A DNA stretch of 64,000 nucleotides, taken from assembly GCF_014653695.1 (NCBI RefSeq), contig NZ_BNAR01000016.1, forward strand, positions 103,931-167,930. Reading direction: 5' to 3'. A program made the translations under genes and the position numbers. Within the stretch, counting starts at the first letter, position 1; each line of letters starts with the position of its first letter. Positions 1-8,505 of the stretch are shown here, piece by piece. Origin of the DNA: Lentzea cavernae (GTDB lineage: Bacteria; Actinomycetota; Actinomycetes; Mycobacteriales; Pseudonocardiaceae). Below the pieces are notes generated by a model that was given only the letters and a program-made list of their open reading frames with translations, was not told the DNA's origin and did not search any database.

Positions 1-631
1 GGCCCAAGCGGTCCAGCACGCGGTGCAGCGCGACGTCGTCGTGGTCGCCTCGGCCGCTAACAGCGCCCAGCAGGGCGATCCGGTCACCTACCCGGCCGCG
101 TACCCCGGGGTGATCGCCGTCGGAGCGATCGACGTGAACGGCGGCCGCGCGGACTTCTCGCAGACCGGCGCGTTCCTGTCCCTCGTCGCACCGGGGGTGG
201 ACGTCGCGAGCACCGGCCCCGGCGGCATCGGGCACTGGCGCGGCAGCGGAACGAGCTACTCGGCCCCGTTCGTCACGGGCGTCGCGGCACTGGTCCGCGC
301 CTACCGCCCTGATCTCACGGCGGCCCAGGTCAAGCACCGCCTCGAAGCCACGGCGGTGCGCCCGGCCACGGCGAAGCTGCCCGACCCCGGAATGGGCTGG
401 GGCACAGTGGATCCGGTCGCCGCCGTGACCGCGATCCTGCCCGAGGAGAACGCACCGGTCATCGCACCACCCCCGGCGCCCGCACCGGCACCGGACCGCG
501 GCGACGACGTGGGCCCGCTGTTCGCCCTCACCGCCGCCGTGCTCGTCGTCGTGTTCGCCGGTGGACTCGTCGCGGTCTCCCGCCTGGTCCGTTCCGGCCG
601 GGCGCGGGGATGGGCTCCTCCGAAGAGCTGA
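1..631 (+). CDS. mycP: Type VII secretion mycosin (subtilisin-like serine protease), 5'-truncated
   Basis: C-terminal part (about 209 residues, reading from base 2) of an S8 subtilase; the 5' end lies outside the window. Visible are a VVVVASAAN stretch, which corresponds to the oxyanion-hole Asn region, and the catalytic-Ser motif GTSYSAPFVTG near bases 249-281. A Pro/Ala-rich linker follows, then one transmembrane helix (LFALTAAVLVVVFAGG) and a short basic cytoplasmic tail. This layout is that of mycosins, the membrane-anchored protease that caps the ESX core complex and is needed for secretion. The Asp and His of the triad should lie upstream of the window. It converges on eccC across a strong hairpin. 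The mycosin call rests on the architecture plus the adjoining eccC, eccD and eccB. Confidence 0.93.
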   Translation, partial: AQAVQHAVQRDVVVVASAANSAQQGDPVTYPAAYPGVIAVGAIDVNGGRADFSQTGAFLSLVAPGVDVASTGPGGIGHWRGSGTSYSAPFVTGVAALVRAYRPDLTAAQVKHRLEATAVRPATAKLPDPGMGWGTVDPVAAVTAILPEENAPVIAPPPAPAPAPDRGDDVGPLFALTAAVLVVVFAGGLVAVSRLVRSGRARGWAPPKS

Positions 632-633
632 AA

Positions 634-665
634 GCGGTCCACTTCGGACATCCGAAGTGGACCGC
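634..665. terminator. Bidirectional hairpin terminator between mycP and eccC
   Basis: A perfect 15-bp inverted repeat (634-648 and 651-665) with a 2-base loop starts 3 bases after the mycP stop codon and ends 5 bases before the eccC stop codon. No T-tract follows, as is common for actinomycete hairpin terminators. Its place between convergent genes fits bidirectional termination. Confidence 0.85.
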
Positions 666-670
666 GATCC

Positions 671-3600
671 TCAGCCCTCGACCAGCGGAGTCTGCACCAG
701 CCGGACCGTCCGGCGGCGGTTGATGAACTGCGCCCGCCCCGGCGGCAACGTCCTCGGCTTCAAGTTGCCCAGGAACGCCCCCTCGGTCTTGGGACAGGAC
801 AACAGCAGCGCCGGGGTCCCGAGCTCCCACATCCGCCGGATCGCCGGGTTGGACATCGACCGGCTGGCCCCCGCCGTGCTGCGGGCGATGATCACGTGCA
901 CACCCACGTCGGAGGCTTGCGCGAGGATCGGCAGGAGCGGCTGCAACGGCCCGGCGCTGCCCGACGACTCCGCCAGCTCGAAGTCGTCGATGATGATGTA
1001 CAGCCTGCCGCCGCCCCACCAGTCGCGCAGCGGCAGCCGGCTCGGGCTGATCTCCGGGCCGGGAATCCGCTTCTCCAGCACGGAGGCCGCGCCGGCGATC
1101 GACTTGGTCAGTGCCTCGGAACCGACGGCGTACTCCAGCTGGTGCTCGGCGGGGATCGAGCTGCCCAGCTCACGCCGGAAGTCGCCGAACATGATCCGCG
1201 CCTCGTCCGTGTCGTGGTGCGCGACGATGGACCGGGCGATGTGCTTCAACAGGTTCGTCTTGCCGCTCTCCGCGTCCCCGTAGATCAGCAGGTGCGGGCT
1301 GGCGTCGAAGTCGTGCCACTCGGGGCCGAGGTTCACGTCCTCCAGTCCCAGCGCCATCCGCATCTCCGCCGACGGTGATGGCGCGTGCGGCGCGGGCAGT
1401 TCCCTGACCGACAGCGTGTGGGGGAGCAGCCGGACCTTCGGCGCCACCGGGGCGCCGGGAGTCGCCAGCGCCTCCGCGAGTTCCACGGTGACCTCGGCGA
1501 GGTCCTCGGTGCCGGTGTCCCCGTCGATGCGCGGGAGCGCCGCCAGGAAGTGCAGGCGGTCGGGTGTGATCCCGCGTCCGGGGATCGACGGCACGGTCGC
1601 GGCGAAGCGGCTGTTGACCTCCGACTCGACCGCGTCACCGAGCTTCAGCTCGAACCGCGTGCCCATCACGTCCCGCAGCCACGGCCGCATCTCCGACCAC
1701 CGGTTGGACGCGATGACCAGGTGGATGCCGAAGCTCAGGCCGCGGGCCGCCAGCTCGGTGAACCGCTCTTCGACCTCCTCGAAGTCCTGCCGGATCGTGT
1801 ACCAGCCGTCGACGACGAGGAACACGTCGCCGTACGGGTCGGCGTCGAGGTGACGACCCTGCTTGCGGGCACGGCGGTAGCTCGCCATGGAGTCGATGTT
1901 GTGCTCCGCGAAGATCGCCTCGCGCTTCGCCATCAGGCTCGTCACCTCCAGCACGGTCCGGGTGACGCGGTCGCGGTCGAGGCGGTTCGCGACGCTGCCC
2001 ACGTGCGGCAGGCCCGCGAGAGCCGTGAGCGAGCCGCCGAAGTCCAGGCAGTAGAACTGGACCTCGGCCGCCGTGTGCGTCAGGGCGAGCCCGGCGATGA
2101 ACGTGCGCAGCAGCGTGCTCTTGCCGCTCTGCGGGCCGCCGACCACCGCGACGTTGCCCCGGCTGCCGGAGACGTCCGCGACCAGCAGCTCACGCCGTTG
2201 CTGCGCGGGCAGGTCGATCAGTCCCACCGGGACGGTCAGGTCCGCGGTGTGCAGGTCGCCAACCGGCCGCGGGCCGAGCACCGGGTGGTCGACCAGAGGC
2301 GGGAGCAGCTGGTCCAGAGTGGCCGGTGTCTTCAACGGCGGCAGCCACACCTGGTGTGCCCTCGGTCCGACGCCGCGCAACCGCTCGATGAGCACGTCGA
2401 GCATGGTCAGCGTGTTCTCCTCGGCGCTGGTGCTCTCCGGTTCGGGCTCGGGTTCCGGGTTCTTCGGCGGTTCGAGGTAGCCGGTGCCGAACGGCACGAC
2501 CTGGCCGACGACCGAGGCCGTGCTGACTCCCTTGCGCCGCTTGGGCCGGTAGGGAGCCGACGAGTAGGCGCCCTTGAACCGCAACAACGTCTGCGTGTCC
2601 GGCCGCAGATATCCGTTGCCGGGGCTGTTCGGCAGCTCGTAGGCGTCGGGCACGCCGATCACGCTGCGGCTCTCCATCGCCGAGAACGTGCGCAGGCCGA
2701 TCCGGTAGGACAGGTGCGTCTCCACCTTGTGGATCCGCCCCTCGTCGAGTCGTTGCGAGGCGAGCAGCAGGTGCACGCCGAGGCTGCGGCCGAGCCGGCC
2801 GATCATCGCGAACACGTCGATGAACTCGGGCTTGCTCGACAGCATCTCGCTGAACTCGTCGACCACGATGAACAACGCGGGCATCGGTTCCAGCTGCACG
2901 CCCTGAGCACGGGCCGCCTCGTAGTCGCGCCTCGACGCGTAGTTGCCGGCGGCACGCAGGTGTTCCTGCCGCCGGTTCATCTCACCGGTCAGGGCGTCCT
3001 GCATGCGGTCGACGAGCTCCAGTTCGTCCGCGAGGTTGGTGATCACCGCGGACGTGTGGGGCAGCTGGTCGAACCCGAGGAACGCCGCGCCGCCCTTGAA
3101 GTCCACGAGGACGAAGTTCAGCTCCTCGGACGAGTGCGTGGTGGCGAGCGCGAGCACGAGGGTGCGCAGCAGCTCGCTCTTGCCGGAGCCTGTCGCGCCG
3201 ACACACAACCCGTGCGGGCCCATGCCGTCCTCGGCGGACTCCTTGATGTCGAGCTCCAGCGGAGCACCGGCGCCGGCGATGCCGATCGGCACCCGCAGTC
3301 GCCGCTTCGCGGTCATCCGTTCCCGCCGGTACTTCACCGGTTCGAACGTCGCGACGTCACCGATGCCCAGCATGGTGGACAGGTCGTAGTCGACGGCCAG
3401 CGGTTCGCCGTCCTCCGCGGCCTCACCGACGCGGAACCGGGCCATCGTCCGCGCCAGCGCGGCGGCCGAGATCTCGCTGAGACTGTCCGGAGTGCACAGA
3501 TCGGCGGTCTGCTCCTTGCCGATGCGGTCGAACGAGACGGTGCGGACCTTCTCGGAGGTGACGTCGAGGACGAGCGCACCTGTGCGCTGCTGGCGTGAGA

Positions 3601-4645
3601 GCGCTCCCGAGACGTCGAGCACGACGGCGTTGCGGTACCCCTCGTCGGCCACGCGGTGGTCGGACGGGACGTTCACGCCGTCGATCAGCAGCACCACGAA
3701 CGGTTCCGAGGCGGTGATGGGGGTGTCGGCCTCGAACTTCGGCCTGCCGGTGAACGAGGGGCCACCGAGGAGGAGTTCCGCCTGCGCGAGGTCGTGGGTG
3801 GTCAGACGACGGGCGCCCGCCGCGTCCCGGCTCTCCGGGTCCTGGTGGTGCGGCAACCACTTCAGCCACTCCCAGCGCTCCGCGCGCTCCTCGGAGACGC
3901 ACGTGGCGATCACGACGTCACCGGGTGCGTGCGCGGTGGCCAGCTGTGCGAGCAGGGCGCGCACGAGTCCGAGCACGGCGTCGTCCTCGCCCGCGAACTG
4001 GATCTGGCCGAACCCGCGCAGGTACACGGCGATCGGCGCGTCGGGCAAGGTGCTGTAGGCGCGCAGGAACCGGCGCAACGCGTGCGCGGTCAGCGGTTCC
4101 AGGTCGTCCACCGGCTTGCTGTCCGGCGGAACGAGCTTCGTGGACGACCGCTGGGTGCCCAGCCCGAGCCGGACCTCACCGAAGTCCTCGTGCGCGGGCC
4201 GGCGTTCCCACAGCCGATAGCCGAGTGCGGTCGACCACAGTGCATGCGGGTCGGGGTGCGTCCACCGCGCAGCTTGTTGTTGTGCGGACAGGGCTTTGCG
4301 CACCCGGCCGCGCAGCTGCGCGAGGTACCGGACGTAGTCGCGGCGGTGCCCGTTCAGCTTCTGCTTGTGGGTCACGGAGTTCCGGACCATCTGCGTCACG
4401 AGCATGCCGACGGCGGACAGCACCATCAGGCCACCGCCGATGTAGGCGAAGACGCCGGAGCCGGGCCGGACGAACATCATCACCATGGCGAGCGACCCGA
4501 TGCCCATCGGCGCGTACATCAGCACCGAGCTGATCGTTCCGCCGGTGTCCTCGGGCACGCTCGGCGGCGGTTGCAGCTCGATGTCCGAACTCGGGGCAGG
4601 CGGTTTCGGGCGCCGTGCGCGGCGAGCGAACAGCGTTGTGCTCAA
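671..4645 (-). CDS. eccC: Type VII secretion ATPase EccC (single-chain EccCa-EccCb)
   Basis: A 1324-residue FtsK/SpoIIIE-type motor ATPase that recognises WXG100 substrates and powers ESX secretion at the inner membrane. Two hydrophobic segments lie at about residues 40-90. Three ATPase domains follow, with P-loops GATGSGKS (about 483), GGPQSGKS (about 838) and GDAESGKT (about 1126). The first domain also has a clear Walker B, FIVVDEF. All three domains are in one chain, unlike the split EccCa/EccCb of mycobacterial ESX-1. I chose the TTG at 4645 because a GAGGGAG ribosome site precedes it and the protein then begins MSTTLFARRARRP, like EccC N-termini; a longer frame runs upstream but looks non-coding. 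It is transcribed away from eccD. Confidence 0.95.
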   Translation of the reverse strand: MSTTLFARRARRPKPPAPSSDIELQPPPSVPEDTGGTISSVLMYAPMGIGSLAMVMMFVRPGSGVFAYIGGGLMVLSAVGMLVTQMVRNSVTHKQKLNGHRRDYVRYLAQLRGRVRKALSAQQQAARWTHPDPHALWSTALGYRLWERRPAHEDFGEVRLGLGTQRSSTKLVPPDSKPVDDLEPLTAHALRRFLRAYSTLPDAPIAVYLRGFGQIQFAGEDDAVLGLVRALLAQLATAHAPGDVVIATCVSEERAERWEWLKWLPHHQDPESRDAAGARRLTTHDLAQAELLLGGPSFTGRPKFEADTPITASEPFVVLLIDGVNVPSDHRVADEGYRNAVVLDVSGALSRQQRTGALVLDVTSEKVRTVSFDRIGKEQTADLCTPDSLSEISAAALARTMARFRVGEAAEDGEPLAVDYDLSTMLGIGDVATFEPVKYRRERMTAKRRLRVPIGIAGAGAPLELDIKESAEDGMGPHGLCVGATGSGKSELLRTLVLALATTHSSEELNFVLVDFKGGAAFLGFDQLPHTSAVITNLADELELVDRMQDALTGEMNRRQEHLRAAGNYASRRDYEAARAQGVQLEPMPALFIVVDEFSEMLSSKPEFIDVFAMIGRLGRSLGVHLLLASQRLDEGRIHKVETHLSYRIGLRTFSAMESRSVIGVPDAYELPNSPGNGYLRPDTQTLLRFKGAYSSAPYRPKRRKGVSTASVVGQVVPFGTGYLEPPKNPEPEPEPESTSAEENTLTMLDVLIERLRGVGPRAHQVWLPPLKTPATLDQLLPPLVDHPVLGPRPVGDLHTADLTVPVGLIDLPAQQRRELLVADVSGSRGNVAVVGGPQSGKSTLLRTFIAGLALTHTAAEVQFYCLDFGGSLTALAGLPHVGSVANRLDRDRVTRTVLEVTSLMAKREAIFAEHNIDSMASYRRARKQGRHLDADPYGDVFLVVDGWYTIRQDFEEVEERFTELAARGLSFGIHLVIASNRWSEMRPWLRDVMGTRFELKLGDAVESEVNSRFAATVPSIPGRGITPDRLHFLAALPRIDGDTGTEDLAEVTVELAEALATPGAPVAPKVRLLPHTLSVRELPAPHAPSPSAEMRMALGLEDVNLGPEWHDFDASPHLLIYGDAESGKTNLLKHIARSIVAHHDTDEARIMFGDFRRELGSSIPAEHQLEYAVGSEALTKSIAGAASVLEKRIPGPEISPSRLPLRDWWGGGRLYIIIDDFELAESSGSAGPLQPLLPILAQASDVGVHVIIARSTAGASRSMSNPAIRRMWELGTPALLLSCPKTEGAFLGNLKPRTLPPGRAQFINRRRTVRLVQTPLVEG

Positions 4646-4777
4646 CGGGCTCTCCCTCGGTGGGTGAAGTTCCTCTTCTTCAGCCTCTGACGGCTCGCAG
4701 CGGTGTTCGCGTGCGAGGACTCGCCTAGCTTCTGGCCTGGTCACGGGTCTAGATCTGGAGGAAGGACCTGGCACCGG
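4646..4777. promoter_or_regulatory. Divergent eccC/eccD intergenic region
   Basis: 132 bases separate the starts of eccC (minus) and eccD (plus), so promoters for both should lie here. I see the ribosome sites (GAGGGAG for eccC; GGAGGAAGG at 4757-4765 for eccD) but no -35/-10 pair I would defend. Confidence 0.45.
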
Positions 4778-6175
4778 ATGGAAGAGCAAACACAGCTTCG
4801 CACAACGAGTTCCGCACGGCTACGGTTCGTTTTGGGTGGTGGATCACGGGATGTGGCACTGCCTGCCGACGTCCCGCTCGCTGATCTGCTGCCCGCGGTC
4901 CTGCCGTTGTTCGGCGCGGACGTGGTGGAGGAGGGCGCGGAACACGAGGGCTGGGTGGTGCAGCGGATCGGTGAGAAACCGCTGGACGAGGACCGGACCC
5001 TCACCGAGCTGAACGTGTTCGACGGCGAGAGCCTGCACCTGCGCCCACGCGCGGGACAGCTGGCCGCCGTCGACTACGACGACCTGGTCGACGGTGTCGG
5101 CGAGGTCGTGCGCGAGCACGCGGGGCGCATCACGCCCGAGCGTGCCCGCTGGATGTTTCGGGCCGCTGCCGCCGTGAGCCTCGGCATCGGCCTGCTGATC
5201 CTGGTGCAAGGGCCCATGAGCGGGATGCAGGCGCAGGTCGCGTCGGTGGTGGCGCTGGTGCTCTTGCTGGCCGCGACGCTGACGGCCAGGGGAGCGGGCA
5301 GGAGTGAACCCGCGACGGTGCTGGCCGTGGCCGGCGTCTGCTGTGCCGCCGGAGCCGGGTTCTCGATCGCCCAGGTCCTGGATCCCGGCGCCAACGCCAT
5401 GATCCTGCTGTCCGGTGCGGCAGCGGGAGCGATGCTCGCGCTGATCACGGGCGTGGTGGCGATCGCGGACGCCGTGCTGCTGTTCACCGGCGGGATCGTG
5501 TTCGCCGCCGTCCTCGTGTTCGCCGGCCTGGTGGGTTCCCTGAGTCCCGCCACCACGTCGGAGTCGGCCGCCATCGCGGTCTCCGCGTCGGTGGTGGTGG
5601 CGATCTTCGTGCCGCACTTCGCTTTCCGGCTCTCGGGCCTGACCCTGCCGATGCTGCCGACCGGCGCTGAGGAGCTGGGTGAGGACATCGAGCCGGTGCC
5701 GCACGAGCTCGTGACCGAACGGGGCGCGGTCACGTTCTCCTACGTCACCTCGTTGTACGTCGGTCTCGGCGCCGCGCAGTGCGTGCTGCTGCCGTTGCTC
5801 GTGGCCGGCGGGGACACCTGGTCGATCGTGCTGGCGCTGGTGATCGCCCTGCTGCTGCTCCTGCGTTCCCGGCACCCGGCCGGGCTGGTCGCGCGGTGCT
5901 CGATCCTCGCCCCGGTCGCGGTGGTGTTCGCGGCGGTGGTGCTGCACGTCAGCGCCGTGAACCCGGCGGCGGGACGGCTGCTGGTCGTCGTGCCCCTGGT
6001 GACGGTGGCCGCGCTGCTGTTCCTCTTCGGCGCGGAACGGCTGCCAGGGACGCGCCTGCGGCCGTACTGGGGACGCGCGGTGGAGATCCTGGAGTCGGTG
6101 ACCGCCATGGCCGTGCTGCCGATCCTCTTGCAGGTGCTGCACGTCTACGCCCTGATGCGTGCGTTGGCGGGCTGA
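4778..6175 (+). CDS. eccD: Type VII secretion integral membrane protein EccD
   Basis: A 465-residue protein with a ubiquitin-like N-terminal domain (about 1-95: beta-rich, with VALPADVPLADLLPAV and a GESLHLRPR end). About eleven hydrophobic helices follow, between residues 125 and 465. EccD forms the main membrane channel scaffold of the ESX complex. The ATG at 4778 is preceded by GGAGGAAGG; an upstream in-frame ATG at 4703 would add unrelated sequence and has no ribosome site. The stop overlaps the eccB start by one base (TGATG), so the two are probably translationally coupled. Confidence 0.93.
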   Translation: MEEQTQLRTTSSARLRFVLGGGSRDVALPADVPLADLLPAVLPLFGADVVEEGAEHEGWVVQRIGEKPLDEDRTLTELNVFDGESLHLRPRAGQLAAVDYDDLVDGVGEVVREHAGRITPERARWMFRAAAAVSLGIGLLILVQGPMSGMQAQVASVVALVLLLAATLTARGAGRSEPATVLAVAGVCCAAGAGFSIAQVLDPGANAMILLSGAAAGAMLALITGVVAIADAVLLFTGGIVFAAVLVFAGLVGSLSPATTSESAAIAVSASVVVAIFVPHFAFRLSGLTLPMLPTGAEELGEDIEPVPHELVTERGAVTFSYVTSLYVGLGAAQCVLLPLLVAGGDTWSIVLALVIALLLLLRSRHPAGLVARCSILAPVAVVFAAVVLHVSAVNPAAGRLLVVVPLVTVAALLFLFGAERLPGTRLRPYWGRAVEILESVTAMAVLPILLQVLHVYALMRALAG

Positions 6176-7596
6176 TGAAATCTCGCAAGGACCAGGTACA
6201 GGCCTACTTCTTCGTCGTGGGCAGGCTGGCGGCCGCCGTCACGCACGGGGAGCCGGACGCGTTGCAGGCCCCGAGCAAGCGCCTGAGCACCGGCACCGTG
6301 TTCGGCATCCTGATCGCGTTGCTGCTCATGGGGATCTTCGGCGTCTACGGGCTCTTCTCGCCGGGCAAGGACAACTCGTGGCGCACGGCGGGCGCGATCG
6401 TGATGGACGAGACGACCGGCGCCCGGTACGTCTACCTCGACGGCCAGTTGCGCCCGGTGCTGAACTACTCCTCCGCGAGGCTCGCGGCCGGACGGGGTGA
6501 CGGCAAGGTCGTCGGCGTCTCGCCGGGATCGCTCGCCGGAACGCCCGTGGGCCAGCCGATCGGCATTCCCGGCGCACCGGACGCGTTGCCGGCCGGTGGC
6601 CAGCTGTCCAAGGGCTCGTGGACCGTCTGCGTCGACGTCGACACACCCGACCACACCGGTCCGCAGGTGACGTTGTTGCTCGGCGCCCCGCCAGGACGCG
6701 CGGTGGCGGACCGGCAGGCGGTGCTCGCCCAGGCCCCGGACGGAGCGCATCACCTGCTGTGGAACGGCAAACGGCTGCGCATCGCCGAGCCGGCCGCCCT
6801 GGAAGCGCTGGGGTACGGCGGAAAGCCGGCTGTGAAGGTCTCGGCGCCCTGGCTGAACGCGGTGACACCGGGACCGGACCTCCGGATGCCGGACACGGGC
6901 GGGGCCGGTGGTCAGGGGCCCGTGATCGACGGACGTCCCAGCCGGGTGGGGCAGGTGTACGAGGTCCGCAACCGCGCCATCGGGACGGACCAGCTCTACC
7001 TGGTCCGGTCCGGCGGGGTGGTGCCGATCAACCGGACGGTGGCGGCACTCGTGCTGTCCGCTCCCGGCACGCGCGCCGCCTACCCGGACGCGGTGGTCGC
7101 ACCGGTCGAGGCGGGTGCGGGCGCACTCGCCGGGGTGCCGGTGCAGGCGGGTGCCGATCTCGGTGCGGGACTTCCCTCCCAGCCTCCCGAGGTCGTCCCA
7201 CCGCCGTCGGATTCGCTTCCCTGCACCGCTTTCACGCCGTCCGCGGACGGGAGTTCGGTGTCCACAGTGGAGTTCCTGTCGGCGAACGTGGTCCGCTCCT
7301 CGTCCGTGCCGACCGCTCCGCACAAGGCGGGCAGTGCCGCCGACCGGGTGTCGATCCCCGCCGGTGCGGGTGCGCTCGTCAGAACCGCACCCGCCGCGGG
7401 TGCGACGGCCGGGACGCTCTACCTGGTGACCGAGGTGGGCACGAGGTTCCCGCTGCCGTCCAAGGAAGCCTTGTCCGCGCTCGGGTACAGCGAGAACGCG
7501 ACCGTCGCTGTGCCCGCCGCGCTCGTGGCGTTGCTCCCGGCCGGACCCGTTCTGAGCACCGAGGCGGCGCGCGTCAGCCAAGGCGGAACTCCGTGA
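6175..7596 (+). CDS. eccB: Type VII secretion protein EccB
   Basis: A 473-residue protein that opens with MKSRKDQVQAYFFVVGRL, the typical EccB start. One transmembrane helix (about 43-62: TVFGILIALLLMGIFGVYGL) is followed by a large extracytoplasmic domain with the repeated YVYLDGQLRPV/LYLV-type beta motifs of EccB. EccB anchors the outer face of the ESX inner-membrane complex and has been proposed to have ATPase activity. The start overlaps the eccD stop by one base. A small hairpin spans the stop codon, and a 150-base gap then precedes the substrate genes. Confidence 0.94.
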   Translation: MKSRKDQVQAYFFVVGRLAAAVTHGEPDALQAPSKRLSTGTVFGILIALLLMGIFGVYGLFSPGKDNSWRTAGAIVMDETTGARYVYLDGQLRPVLNYSSARLAAGRGDGKVVGVSPGSLAGTPVGQPIGIPGAPDALPAGGQLSKGSWTVCVDVDTPDHTGPQVTLLLGAPPGRAVADRQAVLAQAPDGAHHLLWNGKRLRIAEPAALEALGYGGKPAVKVSAPWLNAVTPGPDLRMPDTGGAGGQGPVIDGRPSRVGQVYEVRNRAIGTDQLYLVRSGGVVPINRTVAALVLSAPGTRAAYPDAVVAPVEAGAGALAGVPVQAGADLGAGLPSQPPEVVPPPSDSLPCTAFTPSADGSSVSTVEFLSANVVRSSSVPTAPHKAGSAADRVSIPAGAGALVRTAPAAGATAGTLYLVTEVGTRFPLPSKEALSALGYSENATVAVPAALVALLPAGPVLSTEAARVSQGGTP

Positions 7597-7603
7597 GCGG
7601 AGT
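7588..7603 (+). terminator. Short hairpin over the eccB stop codon
   Basis: ACTCCG and CGGAGT arms (6 bp, 4-base loop) enclose the eccB stop codon. No T-tract. It may be a weak terminator or attenuator separating the core-complex genes from the substrate genes. Confidence 0.3.
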
Positions 7604-7746
7604 GCTCGTAAGGGTTGTTCCCCCGCTGCTCCGGAAAAGGCTCACGACACCGTTCTCACAGGTCGCACCGTCCTAATCTTCTTTTCGTGAGCGCGCCGCA
7701 GAGGAATGCGGCCCTTCAGCTCGGATGAATTCCAGGAGGAATCACC

Positions 7747-8070
7747 ATGACGACCAAGGTCAGCCCGGAACAGGTCATCGCTCAGGCGCAGCGCCACGAC
7801 TCGACCGCGGACAACGTGAGCCAGCAGCTGGACCAGCTGAAGGCCCAGGTCGAAGCCACCCTCGCGGCGAGCCCGAGCGCGGCCACCCGCGCGCTGAGCT
7901 CGACGGCCGACCAGTGGATCGAGTCGGTGCGCGGCGCCGTTCTGTCCAAGCTGCGCGAGATGGGCCAGACCATGCGCACCGAGGTCGGCGCCCAGCAGGA
8001 CCAGGACGACACGGCTCGTTCCTCCATCACCAACGTCCCGGTCGCCGTCGGCAATTTCCTCGGCGCCTGA
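7747..8070 (+). CDS. Small helical WXG100-like ESX-associated protein
   Basis: A 107-residue protein with no Cys, rich in Ala, Gln and charged residues, predicted to be mostly helical. It has a Trp at 57 inside a turn-like stretch (TADQWIESVRG), but Gly at +2 is absent, so it is a degenerate WXG100 relative at best. The ribosome site AGGAGGAATCACC before the ATG is strong, suggesting high expression. It is the first gene of the substrate run and lies 38 bases before a clear WXG100 gene. It probably pairs with that neighbour, as EsxA/EsxB pairs do, but this is inferred from gene order and size. Confidence 0.75.
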   Translation: MTTKVSPEQVIAQAQRHDSTADNVSQQLDQLKAQVEATLAASPSAATRALSSTADQWIESVRGAVLSKLREMGQTMRTEVGAQQDQDDTARSSITNVPVAVGNFLGA

Positions 8071-8108
8071 TCCAGCCGTCTCAAGAACTACTTCGAAAAG
8101 GAACCAAA

Positions 8109-8396
8109 GTGGACACGATCACTTACGACTACGGCGTCATCGACGAGTGCATCTCGCTGATGAAGAACAAGGCGTCGGAGATCCAGAACCAGTCCGACGA
8201 GCTGTACAGCGACGTCAAGCGGATCATGCAGGACTGGGAGGGCTCGACGGCCAACGCCTACGACGCCAAGGCGAACCAGCTCAACGGCTACCTGGTGGAC
8301 AGCCGCAACAACCTGGACAACCTCAAGACCGCCCTGCACACGTCCGCGAGCGACATGCAGGCTCGCGACAGCCGCGGCGCTGCCGCGATCGGGTGA
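8109..8396 (+). CDS. WXG100 family (ESAT-6-like) protein
   Basis: A 95-residue protein of canonical WXG100 length with W43-E44-G45 at the predicted helix-turn-helix hinge (QDWEGSTANAYDAK). Such proteins form antiparallel four-helix dimers and are the minimal ESX substrates. The GTG start at 8109 follows an AAAGGAACC ribosome site and gives the usual N-terminus length. Its likely partner is the 107-residue protein just upstream. A long stem-loop directly follows the stop codon and probably limits or stabilises the transcript. Confidence 0.92.
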   Translation: MDTITYDYGVIDECISLMKNKASEIQNQSDELYSDVKRIMQDWEGSTANAYDAKANQLNGYLVDSRNNLDNLKTALHTSASDMQARDSRGAAAIG

Positions 8397-8401
8397 CCCG
8401 C

Positions 8402-8459
8402 GACGGTGTGCGCGTGCTCCCAGTTCCTCTCTCCCCGGTGGAAGCACGCGCACATCGTC
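8402..8459 (+). terminator. Long stem-loop after the WXG100 gene
   Basis: Arms 8402-8420 and 8441-8459 pair over 19 positions with one G-U and one mismatch; the core of 12 bp (8407-8418 with 8443-8454) is perfect. A second outer pairing (GTGAC with GTCAC) extends it. It starts 6 bases after the stop. It could be a partial terminator, giving more transcript for the two small upstream genes than for those downstream, or an mRNA-stabilising element. Confidence 0.7.
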
Positions 8460-8505
8460 ACCCCTCTTGTCGACACGACCCCTTCCCCTGGCAGGAGCCT
8501 GGACG

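Noticed and set aside
4646..4789. N-terminal extension of eccC to an ATG at 4789
   Set aside because: The extra 48 residues have no EccC character and no ribosome site; the TTG at 4645 has a good one.
7651..7679. Possible promoter with TAATCT before the first ESX substrate gene
   Set aside because: The -10-like element is acceptable but no matching -35 exists at 16-18 bases.
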